DNA of 64,000 nucleotides, taken from positions 62,001 to 126,000 of the forward strand of contig NZ_JAPFPW010000008.1 in NCBI RefSeq assembly GCF_026155325.1, given 5' to 3'. Positions 17,809 to 26,676 of the stretch are shown one piece after another; the stretch's first letter is position 1; each line of letters opens with the position of its first letter. The DNA is from Desulfobotulus pelophilus. GTDB lineage: Bacteria; Desulfobacterota; Desulfobacteria; Desulfobacterales; ASO4-4. A program made the position numbers and the translations under genes. The notes under the pieces were generated by a model. That model saw nothing but the letters and a program-made list of their open reading frames with translations. It did no database searches and was not told the DNA's origin.

Positions 17809-17855
17809 TGGTTTTTGTATCCTTATGAAGCGGCCGACCGGAAAGCCGGACAGGT

Positions 17856-17895
17856 AAGCTCCCTTTTTTCACTGCGAAGAAAGGGAGCTTTTTTT
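17856..17895 (+). terminator. rho-independent terminator after SulP-receiver gene
   Basis: An 11-bp AAGCTCCCTTT / AAAGGGAGCTT stem with a short loop followed by seven T. It marks the end of the phosphorelay-transporter operon. Confidence 0.85.
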
Positions 17896-18524
17896 ATGGA
17901 TTGCAAGGCCTGGCTACCCGGGATCTCTATCAAAATTCCGGAAAGGGTCCATTTTGAACGTATGGGTGAAAAAAACAGGTTTGCCCAGCGAATCAGTAAA
18001 AAAACGGGGAAAAGGCCTGATTGGAGCTTTTTATTTTGCATATTAGCCTTAATTCCGAAATTCTTGGACAAAAGACATGGTAACATGGTAGATCTTTTTT
18101 CATTTCATTTATCATTTCAGGATGCATGTGTTGCTATGTATTTGATTTTTTTCTTTTTTAAGAAAGGATGCCATGAAAATCCCCATGCCCCTTGCCCCTG
18201 TGCGGGCAGCCCATGGATGCCCCTTAGCCTCGGGCAGGATCCATGAATCAAGTTTCCCTCCCTGGTTGATGAGCCTTTACCCCGCAGTACAGAGATAAGA
18301 AGTGCCTGAGCTAAAACCGCTTTTTTTGCCCCTTTCGTCAGGCGGAGAATGTATCCCATGGAATCGGATGGGAACCCTTGATGCGCTAAGCAGAAAAACA
18401 GGGTATCGCACAGAAAACACCGTCGGATCCATTTCCCGCCTCCCTTGAACGGAACAAAAAATCCTGGTTTTCATCCGGGCACCCTTTACCCTAACTATAT
18501 GGATAAGGATTCGGAGAGAATACC
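17896..18524 (+). other. long intergenic region between the two SulP genes
   Basis: About 630 bases without a recognised gene. An AT-rich stretch (18040-18165) could hold promoters. A 41-codon open frame at 18173-18298 starts 6 bases after aagaaagg, but its product matches nothing I know. Several short inverted repeats (for example CCCAT/ATGGG near 18356-18373) suggest a structured leader before the second SulP gene, but no known riboswitch was recognised. Confidence 0.3.
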
Positions 18525-20096
18525 ATGAACAGAAGTTTTTCCATTACGGCCCTCAGGGGTGACCTCTTTGGCGGACTTACCGCCGGCATTGTGGCCCTGC
18601 CCCTGGCCCTGGCCTTTGGTGTGGCCTCGGGAGCAGGGGCTGCCGCAGGTTTATACGGAGCCATCATGCTGGGCATGATGGCTGCCCTTTTCGGGGGAAC
18701 GCGGACCCAGATATCCGGTCCCACCGGTCCCATGACCGTTGTGTTTGCCTCCATGCTCCTTGCCGTTGGCGGAGACCTTGCCATTGCCATGTCGGCGGTG
18801 CTCATTGCCGGGCTGGTGCAGATTATCATGGGCTGCATCAAGGTGGGCGGGCTGGTCCGTTTTATTCCCTACCCCGTTATTTCAGGGTTTATGAGCGGTA
18901 TCGGCATTATTATTATCCTCTTACAGATAGCACCTTTTTTGGGAGCCGGACCCAAAACCTGCCCTTTTACGGCTATCCTTGCCATGCCGGCAATCATCAT
19001 GGCTGTTAATTTTCAGGCACTGGTGCTCGGTGGACTCACGCTCCTGATTGTTTTTCTTACGCCCATGCGCATCAGCCGCATTATCCCATCCCCTCTGGTG
19101 GCCCTTATCGCCGTGACCCTGCTGTCCCTTGGCATGGGATTTCAGGTTCCTGTCATTGGAGAAATTCCCCTTGGGCTTCCTGCGTTCATTATGCCCACCT
19201 TCTGCCTGAATACGTGGACCACCATCCTCGTTCTGGGTGTTACCCTGGCCCTTCTGGGAAGCATAGATTCCCTGTTGACAGCTCTGGTGGCAGATTCGGT
19301 TACGGGAACCCGCCATAATTCCAATCGTGAGCTTGTGGGGCAGGGTATCGGCAACATGCTTTGCTCCTTTGTGGGAGGTCTCCCCGGAGCCGGTGCCACC
19401 ATGCGTACGGTTGTCAATATTAAAGCGGGGGGCAAAACCCGTATCAGCGGAGTTACCCATGCCCTTTTCCTTCTGGTCCTGCTTCTGGGGGCCGCTCCCC
19501 TTGCCACCCATATCCCCATGGCTGTGCTGGCGGGTATTCTGATCAAGGTAGGGGTGGACATTCTGGATTATCGTCTACTGCGGCTGGTGAAAACGGCCCC
19601 CCGCACAGACCTTACGGTGATGGGCGTGGTGTTTGTCCTTACGGTTTTTGTGGATCTCATTATTGCCGTAGGAGCGGGTGTGATTCTTTCCATGGGGATG
19701 ATTATTCACCGTATGGTTCTGCAGGCAAACTTCAGGCTGTACTCCACAGATCATGACCGCTCGGATGCCATGGAAGGGCGTGTTCGTATTCTGGAAATAT
19801 CAGGCCCTTTCTTTTTTGGTTCCATGAGCCGTCTTGTGGACGAGGTGGATGGGGTTCTGGATACAAAAGCGGTTGTCTTTGACTGTCGTAAAGTTCCCTT
19901 TATTGATCTTAGTGCCATTTTTGCCCTTGAGGAGATCTTGCTGCGGCTGAAGGATTCAAAAATCAGAACCTTTGTGGTGCTGACAAAGGAGCTCAGGGAC
20001 CAGCTGGTGGATCTTCATGACAGAGATTTACCGGAAGAGATTTTATTTGAAGATTTTGAAGTGGCCATGGAAGAAGCCCGTATCATAGCGCAGTAA
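18525..20096 (+). CDS. SulP-family anion transporter with STAS domain
   Basis: 523-residue inner-membrane permease. The SulP part (~1-400) and STAS domain (~420-520, IPFIDLSAIFALEE) align along their length with the first part of the protein at 15739-17808, and the genes are alike even at DNA level in the N-terminal region. It ends after STAS and carries no receiver. The substrate is probably sulfate or another oxyanion; bicarbonate cannot be excluded. It is monocistronic: a long leader precedes it and a terminator shared with the convergent DUF4198 gene follows. Confidence 0.92.
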   Translation: MNRSFSITALRGDLFGGLTAGIVALPLALAFGVASGAGAAAGLYGAIMLGMMAALFGGTRTQISGPTGPMTVVFASMLLAVGGDLAIAMSAVLIAGLVQIIMGCIKVGGLVRFIPYPVISGFMSGIGIIIILLQIAPFLGAGPKTCPFTAILAMPAIIMAVNFQALVLGGLTLLIVFLTPMRISRIIPSPLVALIAVTLLSLGMGFQVPVIGEIPLGLPAFIMPTFCLNTWTTILVLGVTLALLGSIDSLLTALVADSVTGTRHNSNRELVGQGIGNMLCSFVGGLPGAGATMRTVVNIKAGGKTRISGVTHALFLLVLLLGAAPLATHIPMAVLAGILIKVGVDILDYRLLRLVKTAPRTDLTVMGVVFVLTVFVDLIIAVGAGVILSMGMIIHRMVLQANFRLYSTDHDRSDAMEGRVRILEISGPFFFGSMSRLVDEVDGVLDTKAVVFDCRKVPFIDLSAIFALEEILLRLKDSKIRTFVVLTKELRDQLVDLHDRDLPEEILFEDFEVAMEEARIIAQ

Positions 20097-20097
20097 G

Positions 20098-20138
20098 TAA
20101 AAGAACCGGTATCCCTCAGGAGGATGCCGGTTCTTTTG
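20098..20138. terminator. bidirectional terminator between SulP and DUF4198 genes
   Basis: AAAGAACCGG pairs with CCGGTTCTTT around a 16-17-base loop, with T-rich ends on both strands, so it can serve both convergent genes. Confidence 0.8.
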
Positions 20139-20169
20139 GTTGGAGGTTTTGCCCTGTGGAGGCCGTATG

Positions 20170-20988
20170 TTAATTGCCGCGGATATAGGGCAGTGCAAAG
20201 GTCATGGTTGCCGTATAACTGATGCTTTCACATTGTTTGGCTTTTTCTCCTGTGGCGGGGAAGGAGCGGCTGGCCACCATGATCCATGGTCCGTAAAAGG
20301 TTTCCAGGCTGAGTTTTGCTTTGCCTTTGCCATCCGTACGGGTTTTGACGGCCTGGGCATTGGGTGCCACAAGGCTGGTCGCCGTAACCTCGTAGTCCGC
20401 AGCTGTTTTTCCGTCCACAAGTACCTGAACCTCAATGCTGTCTCCGGGCTGCAGGCGGTTGGGATTGACGAGGGGGATGATTTCCACCCTGTGTCCTATG
20501 GGAGTGACAAAGGGATTGGAATCCGGTCCATCCAGGGGCAGCGTCTTCTGGGGCAGGACGGATACCAGGGCTTTGGCATATTTTTCATAATAGACCTGAT
20601 GAAAATTTTCTTTTCCTTCCACGGGACCGTAAAAGGCCGGTTTGGTTTCTGCCGCAAAAACCCTTGCTCCGGCGGTGTCCATATCAACGCGCATGGCCCT
20701 GAATCCTTCACTTCCCACTTCCATGGGAATACGGGTTCCGTCGGGCTCAATGCGTTCCATTTTTCCCCATACACGATCGGAAATAAAATCCGCCACAGGA
20801 TAACTGTGTCCCCAGCCCAGATACACAACGGTTTTTGCCCGGGGTGTGGGGGCATATTTTGCATGTTGCCATAGCGCTGGTGTGTAGTCTGTCATGTTCA
20901 GCCACAAATCATGGGCGGAGGCCTGTGAAGCCAGCATCCCCATCCCGATGAAAAAGCCTGCCATTATTTTCGCCAATTTTTTCTTCAT
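20170..20988 (-). CDS. periplasmic DUF4198 protein
   Basis: 272-residue secreted protein. The start is the ATG at 20988 with an aaggag site; an upstream in-frame ATG at 21054 lacks one. The signal peptide (MKKKLAKIMAGFF...ASQASA) is followed at once by HDLWLNM, the His-rich opening typical of DUF4198 proteins. This family is annotated as a periplasmic component linked to cobalt/nickel uptake, and the mature N-terminal His is a likely metal ligand. It is divergent from the polyferredoxin/2-hydroxyacyl-CoA-dehydratase-like operon and shares its operator region; a TonB receptor lies after that operon. The context suggests binding of a metal or metal chelate in the periplasm (inference). Confidence 0.82.
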   Translation of the reverse strand: MKKKLAKIMAGFFIGMGMLASQASAHDLWLNMTDYTPALWQHAKYAPTPRAKTVVYLGWGHSYPVADFISDRVWGKMERIEPDGTRIPMEVGSEGFRAMRVDMDTAGARVFAAETKPAFYGPVEGKENFHQVYYEKYAKALVSVLPQKTLPLDGPDSNPFVTPIGHRVEIIPLVNPNRLQPGDSIEVQVLVDGKTAADYEVTATSLVAPNAQAVKTRTDGKGKAKLSLETFYGPWIMVASRSFPATGEKAKQCESISYTATMTFALPYIRGN

Positions 20989-21073
20989 TTTGATTCTCCT
21001 TTTTTGGTTTAACGAAAAGTCGAGTTCTGCCTTGGTTAGTCCTTTGTTTTCCATGTGTCAATGTTTTTTAGGC

Positions 21074-21114
21074 TTGTAAAAGAATAGCTTTACAAACTTA
21101 AAGAATCTTTACAA
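21074..21114. promoter_or_regulatory. nested palindromic operator in divergent promoter region
   Basis: TTGTAAA-N8-TTTACAA (21074-21095) is a perfect inverted repeat. A second palindrome, TAAAGA-A-TCTTTA (21099-21111), overlaps a third TTTACAA half-site (21108-21114), 19 bases from the previous one. The arrangement lies between the divergent DUF4198 gene and the polyferredoxin operon, where a metal- or redox-responsive repressor would bind. The regulator is not identified. Confidence 0.6.
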
Positions 21115-21214
21115 AAAAATATTTTAGACAAAACGTAATTTTGCCTTGACTTCATGCGGCGGCCTTACTAACTCTGGCCGGATCAAAGGCCGTATTTTTG
21201 AAATGGAGACAGGG

Positions 21215-22405
21215 ATGACAGGAGCATATTGGACAGATAAACCATCGCCGCGAAGAGTGTACAGACCAGAAAAAATGGGAAATTACCTTCTGTGCGGTCT
21301 GGCGGGCTTTTTTTTCTTTTGCTTCGCTCTGCCCACCCTTCTTTTGGCAGATCCGGGATTTCTCTGGCTGGAGCCAGGTCCTGAGATGCAGCGACGTATG
21401 GGGAGAGAAGGAACCGGAACGGGCATGGGACGGGGCGGTCAAGGCGATAAAAGCGGGGGAGCCCATGGGCCTGCTGCTGCTCAGCCGATGCAGGATGCTG
21501 ACCGCAAGGCGGAAGGAAGGGAGGATGGTGCTTCGCGCGATGGACAGGAAGGCCCCAGACAGGGGCCGCCCCCCGGTGCCGGTCACTCTTCATCCTCTTC
21601 CGGTGAAAAGCGGGCTGCCATGTCCCTGCCTGTTCACTATACCCTGCGGCTGGGCTGGCCCTCCGGTGATATCCGCACGGATCAGCGGCTCCTGCAGGCA
21701 GAGGCTTTTATTGTCAGGCCCGATGCCACGGAAGAGAGGATGATTCCGGTGGAAGAGGGGCGGGGGGCTGTCCGTATCCGTGATGCCGCCCTTACGCAGG
21801 GCACCTACCATGTCCGGGCGTTTTATGAGGAAGAGGATGGGAGCACACGATACCGGCTTTTTTATCAGGTATTCAGCCGTAACCCCGGGTATCCTCCGGG
21901 GCCGTCCGGTGACGGGGAAAAAGAAGCCGTTCCGCTTCCCTCCCCCTGGTTTGCCATTGAAGACCTGAGCCCGGATCCTGGCAAAAATTATGCAAGAATT
22001 CACCGGAAGTTTACCGGTGATTTTCTGCCGCTGAGGGTGAGTCTTGCTGGTGAGCCGGTAGCAGACCTTGCCATAACCCTGACCACGGCGGATGGATGGC
22101 AGCAGACGCACCATACGGATGAAAAAGGTGAAGTCGGTTTTCATCTGATCAAGGAGCGGTTTCATGATGAAGGCGTTCGAAAGGGTCCTTCTTTTTATTA
22201 TGTTACGGCAGAAATCCGGGAGCAGGCGGATGATTCGGAGAATCCGGGCGAGGTGCTGCGAACGGGGCTGGCACTGATGGTGTACCCCACGCCCCTGGAC
22301 TGGGAAAGCAAGGCCGCTGGCTTTTACGTTTTTATGGGTGTCTCCGTCGCTCTGGGCTTTGGAACGGCCATACGCAGATGGCGAAGGCGTGGGCGGTGGA
22401 TCTGA
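21215..22405 (+). CDS. secreted/anchored protein, possible divergent DUF4198 relative
   Basis: About 396 residues from the ATG at 21215 (ggagacaggg upstream; ATGs at 21203 and 21275 are alternatives). A hydrophobic segment near residue 25-45 works as a signal or anchor, and directly after it the protein reads ADPGFLWLEP, reminiscent of the HDLWL start of DUF4198. A ~90-residue low-complexity Gly/Arg/Gln/Pro/Ser region follows, then two beta-rich domains (~140-250 and ~270-350) that look like periplasmic Ig/carboxypeptidase-regulatory folds. A C-terminal helix with an Arg-rich tail (RRWRRRGRW) anchors it. It is first in the operon with the polyferredoxin. Function unknown; metal or ligand handling with the divergent DUF4198 protein is a guess. 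Confidence 0.6.
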   Translation: MTGAYWTDKPSPRRVYRPEKMGNYLLCGLAGFFFFCFALPTLLLADPGFLWLEPGPEMQRRMGREGTGTGMGRGGQGDKSGGAHGPAAAQPMQDADRKAEGREDGASRDGQEGPRQGPPPGAGHSSSSSGEKRAAMSLPVHYTLRLGWPSGDIRTDQRLLQAEAFIVRPDATEERMIPVEEGRGAVRIRDAALTQGTYHVRAFYEEEDGSTRYRLFYQVFSRNPGYPPGPSGDGEKEAVPLPSPWFAIEDLSPDPGKNYARIHRKFTGDFLPLRVSLAGEPVADLAITLTTADGWQQTHHTDEKGEVGFHLIKERFHDEGVRKGPSFYYVTAEIREQADDSENPGEVLRTGLALMVYPTPLDWESKAAGFYVFMGVSVALGFGTAIRRWRRRGRWI

Positions 22406-22471
22406 GCTTGTAGATTTCTGATGGAAAAGCATACGGGCATGGCCCGAAGCGGGCACGAAGGAGTGCGTTTC

Positions 22472-23473
22472 ATGCGTGTTGATCATATCCGACTGGTGGT
22501 GCAGGCTTTTTGCTTTGTTTTTCTCATGTACGGTGGGCTTGTGGCACTTTCCATTGGTAATGCCCTTCCCACCATGGCCTGTATTTATGTGGAAGACCGG
22601 GCAGGTTCTTGTTTTTTATACCCTTTTCAGCGTTTTCTGTCCATGCCGTGGGGGGCCCTTTTCGGAAGTGCTCTGACCGGTTTTCTGGTTTATCTGGGAA
22701 CTTTTTTTCTCTGGGCCTTTGTTCTGGGCAAGCTGTTTTGTGGCTGGATCTGTCCCCTTGGTTTTCTTCAGGATTTACTTACCCGATTGCGGGAGAAGGC
22801 GGGTATCAGAGGAGCCCGTTTTCGCTGGGCCACCAGGGATCGTTTTCAGTGGGTGAAGTATGCCTTGCTGGTGCTTCTCATTGTCCTGCCCATGGGCATT
22901 GGCAACAGTCTTGCCGGACTTCCCCGTTTCACGGGAGATCTTGCCGTACCCTTCTGTCAGATTTGTCCCGGCAAACCCCTGCTCCCCGTTTTTCACGGAG
23001 ACACCAGTCATTTTATTATCGATTTTTCCAGCATAACCAAGGTGATTCTTACTACCCTTTCCATGGTGATTGCCGGTCTGTTTCTCGTGGGCAGTTTTGT
23101 GAAAAGGCGGTTTATCTGTGCATTCTGTCCCATGGCGGCCCTTTTGTCTTTGTTTGACCGCATCGCCTGTACGGATCTTCATAAAAAGGGTGATGCCTGT
23201 ACGCGCTGTGGCAACTGTTTTCGCGCCTGTCCCATGGAAATTCGGGAAATAGCCGATATCCGGGATAAAAAACACATGGTGACCCAGGATTGCATGCTTT
23301 GTCTGCGCTGCATTGAGGTTTGCCCGGAGGATAAAGCCCTTTCAGCTACCTTTCTGGGTTTTCCTGTATTTTCCGCCTCTGCGGATGGATTTTTGAAGCG
23401 TCAGGCCGTTATAGGGAGGCAAGGTGTTGCACCCGAGGGTGACGAGCTTGCCAGGGAAGGTAACAGTCAATGA
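22472..23473 (+). CDS. NapH-like membrane polyferredoxin
   Basis: 333-residue inner-membrane iron-sulfur protein from the ATG at 22472 (aaggag site). It has four or five membrane helices with the NapH/CcoG-type motifs CGWICPLGF and CAFCPMAALL near the membrane face. Two [4Fe-4S] motifs follow: CTRCGNCFRACPM and CMLCLRCIEVCPE. Such proteins pass electrons from quinol or a cytoplasmic donor to a partner. The next gene overlaps its stop codon (ATGA) and encodes a 2-hydroxyacyl-CoA-dehydratase-like protein, so this protein may supply electrons to that protein and its ATPase, or carry electrons from them to the periplasm. Confidence 0.88.
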   Translation: MRVDHIRLVVQAFCFVFLMYGGLVALSIGNALPTMACIYVEDRAGSCFLYPFQRFLSMPWGALFGSALTGFLVYLGTFFLWAFVLGKLFCGWICPLGFLQDLLTRLREKAGIRGARFRWATRDRFQWVKYALLVLLIVLPMGIGNSLAGLPRFTGDLAVPFCQICPGKPLLPVFHGDTSHFIIDFSSITKVILTTLSMVIAGLFLVGSFVKRRFICAFCPMAALLSLFDRIACTDLHKKGDACTRCGNCFRACPMEIREIADIRDKKHMVTQDCMLCLRCIEVCPEDKALSATFLGFPVFSASADGFLKRQAVIGRQGVAPEGDELAREGNSQ

Positions 23474-24927
23474 AAATGAAAGATGGGCAGGAGGGGAAGG
23501 CCAAAGACCGGTCTTTTTTTCTGAAAAAGGGTCTGAAGGCAGTTCCTGCGGTGGCAGGAAAGTTTTTGACAGCTAAAGGAAACGCACCGGCGGAAGGAAT
23601 GAGGAAAAAAAGGAATGAAGAGCGTGTGGCCAAACGACTTTCCCTGCATTTGGGTATGACGGTACAGGAAATTTTTGACGGCATTGCCCTTGAAACCAAT
23701 CGCCCTTCTGCCATGGCACCCTTTGATGCCCTGTTCCGCAAATTCGGTACGGATCCGGCAGGTATTCTGCCGGGCAGTAAAGTGAAAAAAATAGGCGTGT
23801 ACTGCATGGCTGTGCCGGAGGAGCTGATTTATGCCGCCGGAGCTCTCCCCGTGCGTCTCTGTGCTGGCAGTGCGGACGCCGTGGAAGCGGGGGAAGGCCT
23901 TTTTCCCGATGTTTCCTGCCCTATGGTCAAGGCTGCCACCGGGTTTACCCATACCGGTGTTCTTTCCATGTACAGGGAGTGCGATCTGGTCATTATCCCC
24001 ACCACCTGTGACTGGAAGGTCAAACTCGGAGAGCTGATCGCTCCCTATGTGCCGGTGATGATGCTCAGCGTTCCCAAGCTGAAAAGCGCGGAAACGAGCC
24101 GAAGGTTCTGGTATGGAGAAATCCGGCGTCTGGCCCTTACCCTGGAAAAAGTCACGGGCCGAAGGATTACCCGCTCCCGGCTGCGTTCCGCCATGGAGCT
24201 TATGCATGATGCCCAGCAGGAGTTCCGAACGTTTCAGAATCTGCGTAAGAATGATCTCTGTCTGATCCGGGGCCGGGATGCGGCTGCGGCTGCCAATGCC
24301 TGGTTTTATATGGAGGCCTCGGAATGGACAGGGTATATGCGGAATCTGAATGAGGAGCTCATGGAAAGAAACATAAGGGGTGTGGGAACGGCACCTGGGT
24401 CAGCTCCCCGTATTCTCCTGACGGGTTCTCCTGTGATTTTTCCCAACTGGAAAATTCCGGATCTCATTGAGAATGCAGGCGGTGCCCTTACCTGTGATGA
24501 ACTGTGCAGCTCGGGCCGTCTTTTATGGGATATGGCCTGCATTGATGAACCTCTTTTTGACGATATGCTGGATGCTTTGGCCGATCGTTGCCTGCTGCCC
24601 TGTACCTGTCCGGTGTTTACGGATACGGAAGATCGCAGAAAGCGCCTTTTTCGTATGATTGAAGATTACAGGATTGAAGGTGTGGTGCACCATGTGCTCA
24701 AAGGCTGTCATCCCTATGATATGGAGCTACGGCCGCTGGAGGCGGAGCTGGCGGCGGCCGGGGTTTCTCAGCTTAAAATCGAGACGGACTACAGCCCTGA
24801 AGATACGGAACCTCTGCGAACCCGTGTGGAAGCCTTTGTGGAAACCCTGAAAGGCAGGCGTCTCCGCATGGGAAAAAAGACAGCTCCCCCTCCCCTGGCT
24901 GCGGCATCGGGGAAAAAGGGATTCTGA
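23470..24927 (+). CDS. 2-hydroxyacyl-CoA dehydratase family / double-cubane-cluster-like protein
   Basis: 485-residue iron-sulfur protein of the HgdB/BcrB/FldB superfamily. After a ~90-residue extension it shows the conserved pattern KIGVYCMAVPEELIYAAG, DVSCPMVK, PTTCDWK, CSSG, PCTCP and KGCHPYDMEL, which supplies the cluster cysteines. Only one such subunit is encoded here, rather than the two of true dehydratases. Together with its single activator ATPase downstream it fits the YjiM/YjiL or double-cubane cluster protein pairs, which carry out low-potential reductions not tied to acyl-CoA. The start overlaps the polyferredoxin stop and has a gggaagg site. The substrate is unknown. Confidence 0.85.
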   Translation: MKMKDGQEGKAKDRSFFLKKGLKAVPAVAGKFLTAKGNAPAEGMRKKRNEERVAKRLSLHLGMTVQEIFDGIALETNRPSAMAPFDALFRKFGTDPAGILPGSKVKKIGVYCMAVPEELIYAAGALPVRLCAGSADAVEAGEGLFPDVSCPMVKAATGFTHTGVLSMYRECDLVIIPTTCDWKVKLGELIAPYVPVMMLSVPKLKSAETSRRFWYGEIRRLALTLEKVTGRRITRSRLRSAMELMHDAQQEFRTFQNLRKNDLCLIRGRDAAAAANAWFYMEASEWTGYMRNLNEELMERNIRGVGTAPGSAPRILLTGSPVIFPNWKIPDLIENAGGALTCDELCSSGRLLWDMACIDEPLFDDMLDALADRCLLPCTCPVFTDTEDRRKRLFRMIEDYRIEGVVHHVLKGCHPYDMELRPLEAELAAAGVSQLKIETDYSPEDTEPLRTRVEAFVETLKGRRLRMGKKTAPPPLAAASGKKGF

Positions 24928-24986
24928 TATCAGACGTTCTGCTGCCCTGGGCAGTTTGCGTCTGTTGACTGTGCAATGCAAACTCA

Positions 24987-25805
24987 TTGCGAAAGGAGAG
25001 GCCAATGGACCTTTATCTGGGTATCGACATCGGTTCCACCACCACGAAAATTGTTCTGATGGATGAGGAAGGTCTTATGGGAAGCCGGGTGCAGCCCACG
25101 GGCGTACACTGCGGGGATACGGTGGAAAGGGCTCTGCAGGATCTTCTTCACGAAACGGGCCGGAAGCGGGAAGACATCCGGAAAACCGTTGCTACAGGCT
25201 ATGGACGCAGGCTTATTCCCTTTGCCGATGAAGTGATCAGTGAGATTACCGCCAATGTCCGGGGAACCTCATGGAGCTGCTCCGGACTGGATGGCCCGGT
25301 ACGCACCATTCTTAACATCGGTGGGCAGGACAGCAAGGTAATTGCTGTGGACAGCTTTGGTGTTACGGAAAACTTTGCCATGAATGACAAGTGTGCCGCC
25401 GGAACGGGCCGTTTTCTGGAAACCGTGGCCCGTATTCTGGAAATGAATATGGCAGACCTTGGCCCCCTTTCACTGGAGGCGGAGATTCCCCTGAAAATCA
25501 ATGCCACCTGTGCGGTGTTTGCGGAATCGGAAATCATATCCCTCATTGCCCGTAAAAAAGCGCCTTCGGAGATCGCCGCAGGAGCCCATTATGCCATTGC
25601 AAGGAGGCTGGTTCGTATGGCCAGAAGGGTTGGCATCACGGAACCCGTGGCTTTTGACGGGGGGCCTGCCCTGAATAAAGGTCTTGTGAAAGCCATAGAA
25701 GATGAGCTTGCCGTGGATATCCATGTTCCCGCATGGCCGCAGATCACAACGGCCATCGGTGCGGCTCTTCTGGCAAGGGATGCCCATATGGCGGCGGCAG
25801 CATGA
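24987..25805 (+). CDS. BadF/BadG/HgdC-type activator ATPase
   Basis: 272-residue ASKHA ATPase that would dimerise around one [4Fe-4S] cluster and inject electrons into the upstream protein at the cost of ATP. It has GIDIGSTTTK (phosphate 1), NIGGQDSK (phosphate 2), the cluster ligands in NDKCAAGTG and NATCAVFAESE, and VAFDGGPALNKG (adenosine motif). Length matches HgdC/DCCP-reductase proteins. An aaaggagag site precedes the ATG. It overlaps the next gene by ATGA. Confidence 0.92.
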   Translation: MRKERPMDLYLGIDIGSTTTKIVLMDEEGLMGSRVQPTGVHCGDTVERALQDLLHETGRKREDIRKTVATGYGRRLIPFADEVISEITANVRGTSWSCSGLDGPVRTILNIGGQDSKVIAVDSFGVTENFAMNDKCAAGTGRFLETVARILEMNMADLGPLSLEAEIPLKINATCAVFAESEIISLIARKKAPSEIAAGAHYAIARRLVRMARRVGITEPVAFDGGPALNKGLVKAIEDELAVDIHVPAWPQITTAIGAALLARDAHMAAAA

Positions 25806-26449
25806 GTGGATTGCCCTTGCTTCCCCTTGAGTTTCCAGCCCTTTTTCTGGCTGGGCTGGCCTTTGGTCTGGGGATTTGCAGCACTTCCTGTCTGCCCCTT
25901 GTGGGAACCTGTATTCTGGGTAACAGCCGCAGCCGTGGAGATGGGCTGGCAGCGCTGTTGAGCTTCAGTGGCGGCAGGCTCCTTACCGCTGCTCTGCTGG
26001 GAGCTCTGTTCGGAGGAATGGGGCAGGCAGCCATGGCCTGGCTGAAGACTCCCTCCATGACACTGGCTTCCGGGGTTCTTACGGTGGCCGCTGGTATTTT
26101 TCTTGTTCTGCGCCCCCGATGTGGCGGATGCAGAAGTCGTGGAAGAAACAGAACGCCTCCCTTGATGCTGGGCCTGGCCAGCCCACTGGTACCCTGCCTA
26201 CCCTATGCCGCCATGATGGCGGCAGCGGCGGCAACGGGGTCGCCTGTCAGGGGAGCTGGTGTTGCCTTTGTTTTTACCCTGGGAACCACCCTCTCTCCCC
26301 TGATTCTGGCCTGTGTGGCCATGGGCTGGATGGGGGCGGGCATTGCCGCCAGAATACCGGAACAGATCCGGGGTTTTTCCAGGGCTGCGGGAGTTGCCGT
26401 TATGCTGTTGGGCATGAAAACTCTGTGGCTGGGCTTCATGATGGTCTGA
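25802..26449 (+). CDS. DsbD/SafE-like six-helix membrane protein
   Basis: 215-residue integral membrane protein related to the DsbD transmembrane / TauE-SafE (SafE2) group. Five or six helices; Cys residues in GICSTSCLPL near the first helix, RCGGC in a loop and LVPCLPY. In DsbD-like proteins paired Cys carry reducing power across the membrane; in SafE-like ones they help move sulfur compounds or metals. The ATG at 25802 overlaps the activator stop codon, so the five genes from 21215 form one operon. Role inferred: transmembrane thiol or metal transport for the redox system. Confidence 0.78.
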   Translation: MSGLPLLPLEFPALFLAGLAFGLGICSTSCLPLVGTCILGNSRSRGDGLAALLSFSGGRLLTAALLGALFGGMGQAAMAWLKTPSMTLASGVLTVAAGIFLVLRPRCGGCRSRGRNRTPPLMLGLASPLVPCLPYAAMMAAAAATGSPVRGAGVAFVFTLGTTLSPLILACVAMGWMGAGIAARIPEQIRGFSRAAGVAVMLLGMKTLWLGFMMV

Positions 26450-26676
26450 TGGACGGTGTCTGCAGAATGGTGGCATGGAGTGTATGCATATCGGCCATAG
26501 TGAGGGATGAATGCCGAAGGGGGCGCTGCTTTCGATCGGAGAAGGAAAACCGTGGACATTTTTTTGCCCTTGCCTAAAACTTTAAGCCTCTATTTACCCT
26601 GGGGGGACTGCCCGGGTGAAGCAAGGCTGAAGAAGATATATCATTCGTATCATCTAAAAAATGAGGAGGCGGAATC

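Noticed and set aside
26520-26676. Possible cobalamin-type riboswitch before the TonB receptor
   Set aside because: A CCTTGC/GCAAGG hairpin exists but the conserved B12-box sequences are absent; left as an unexplained hairpin.
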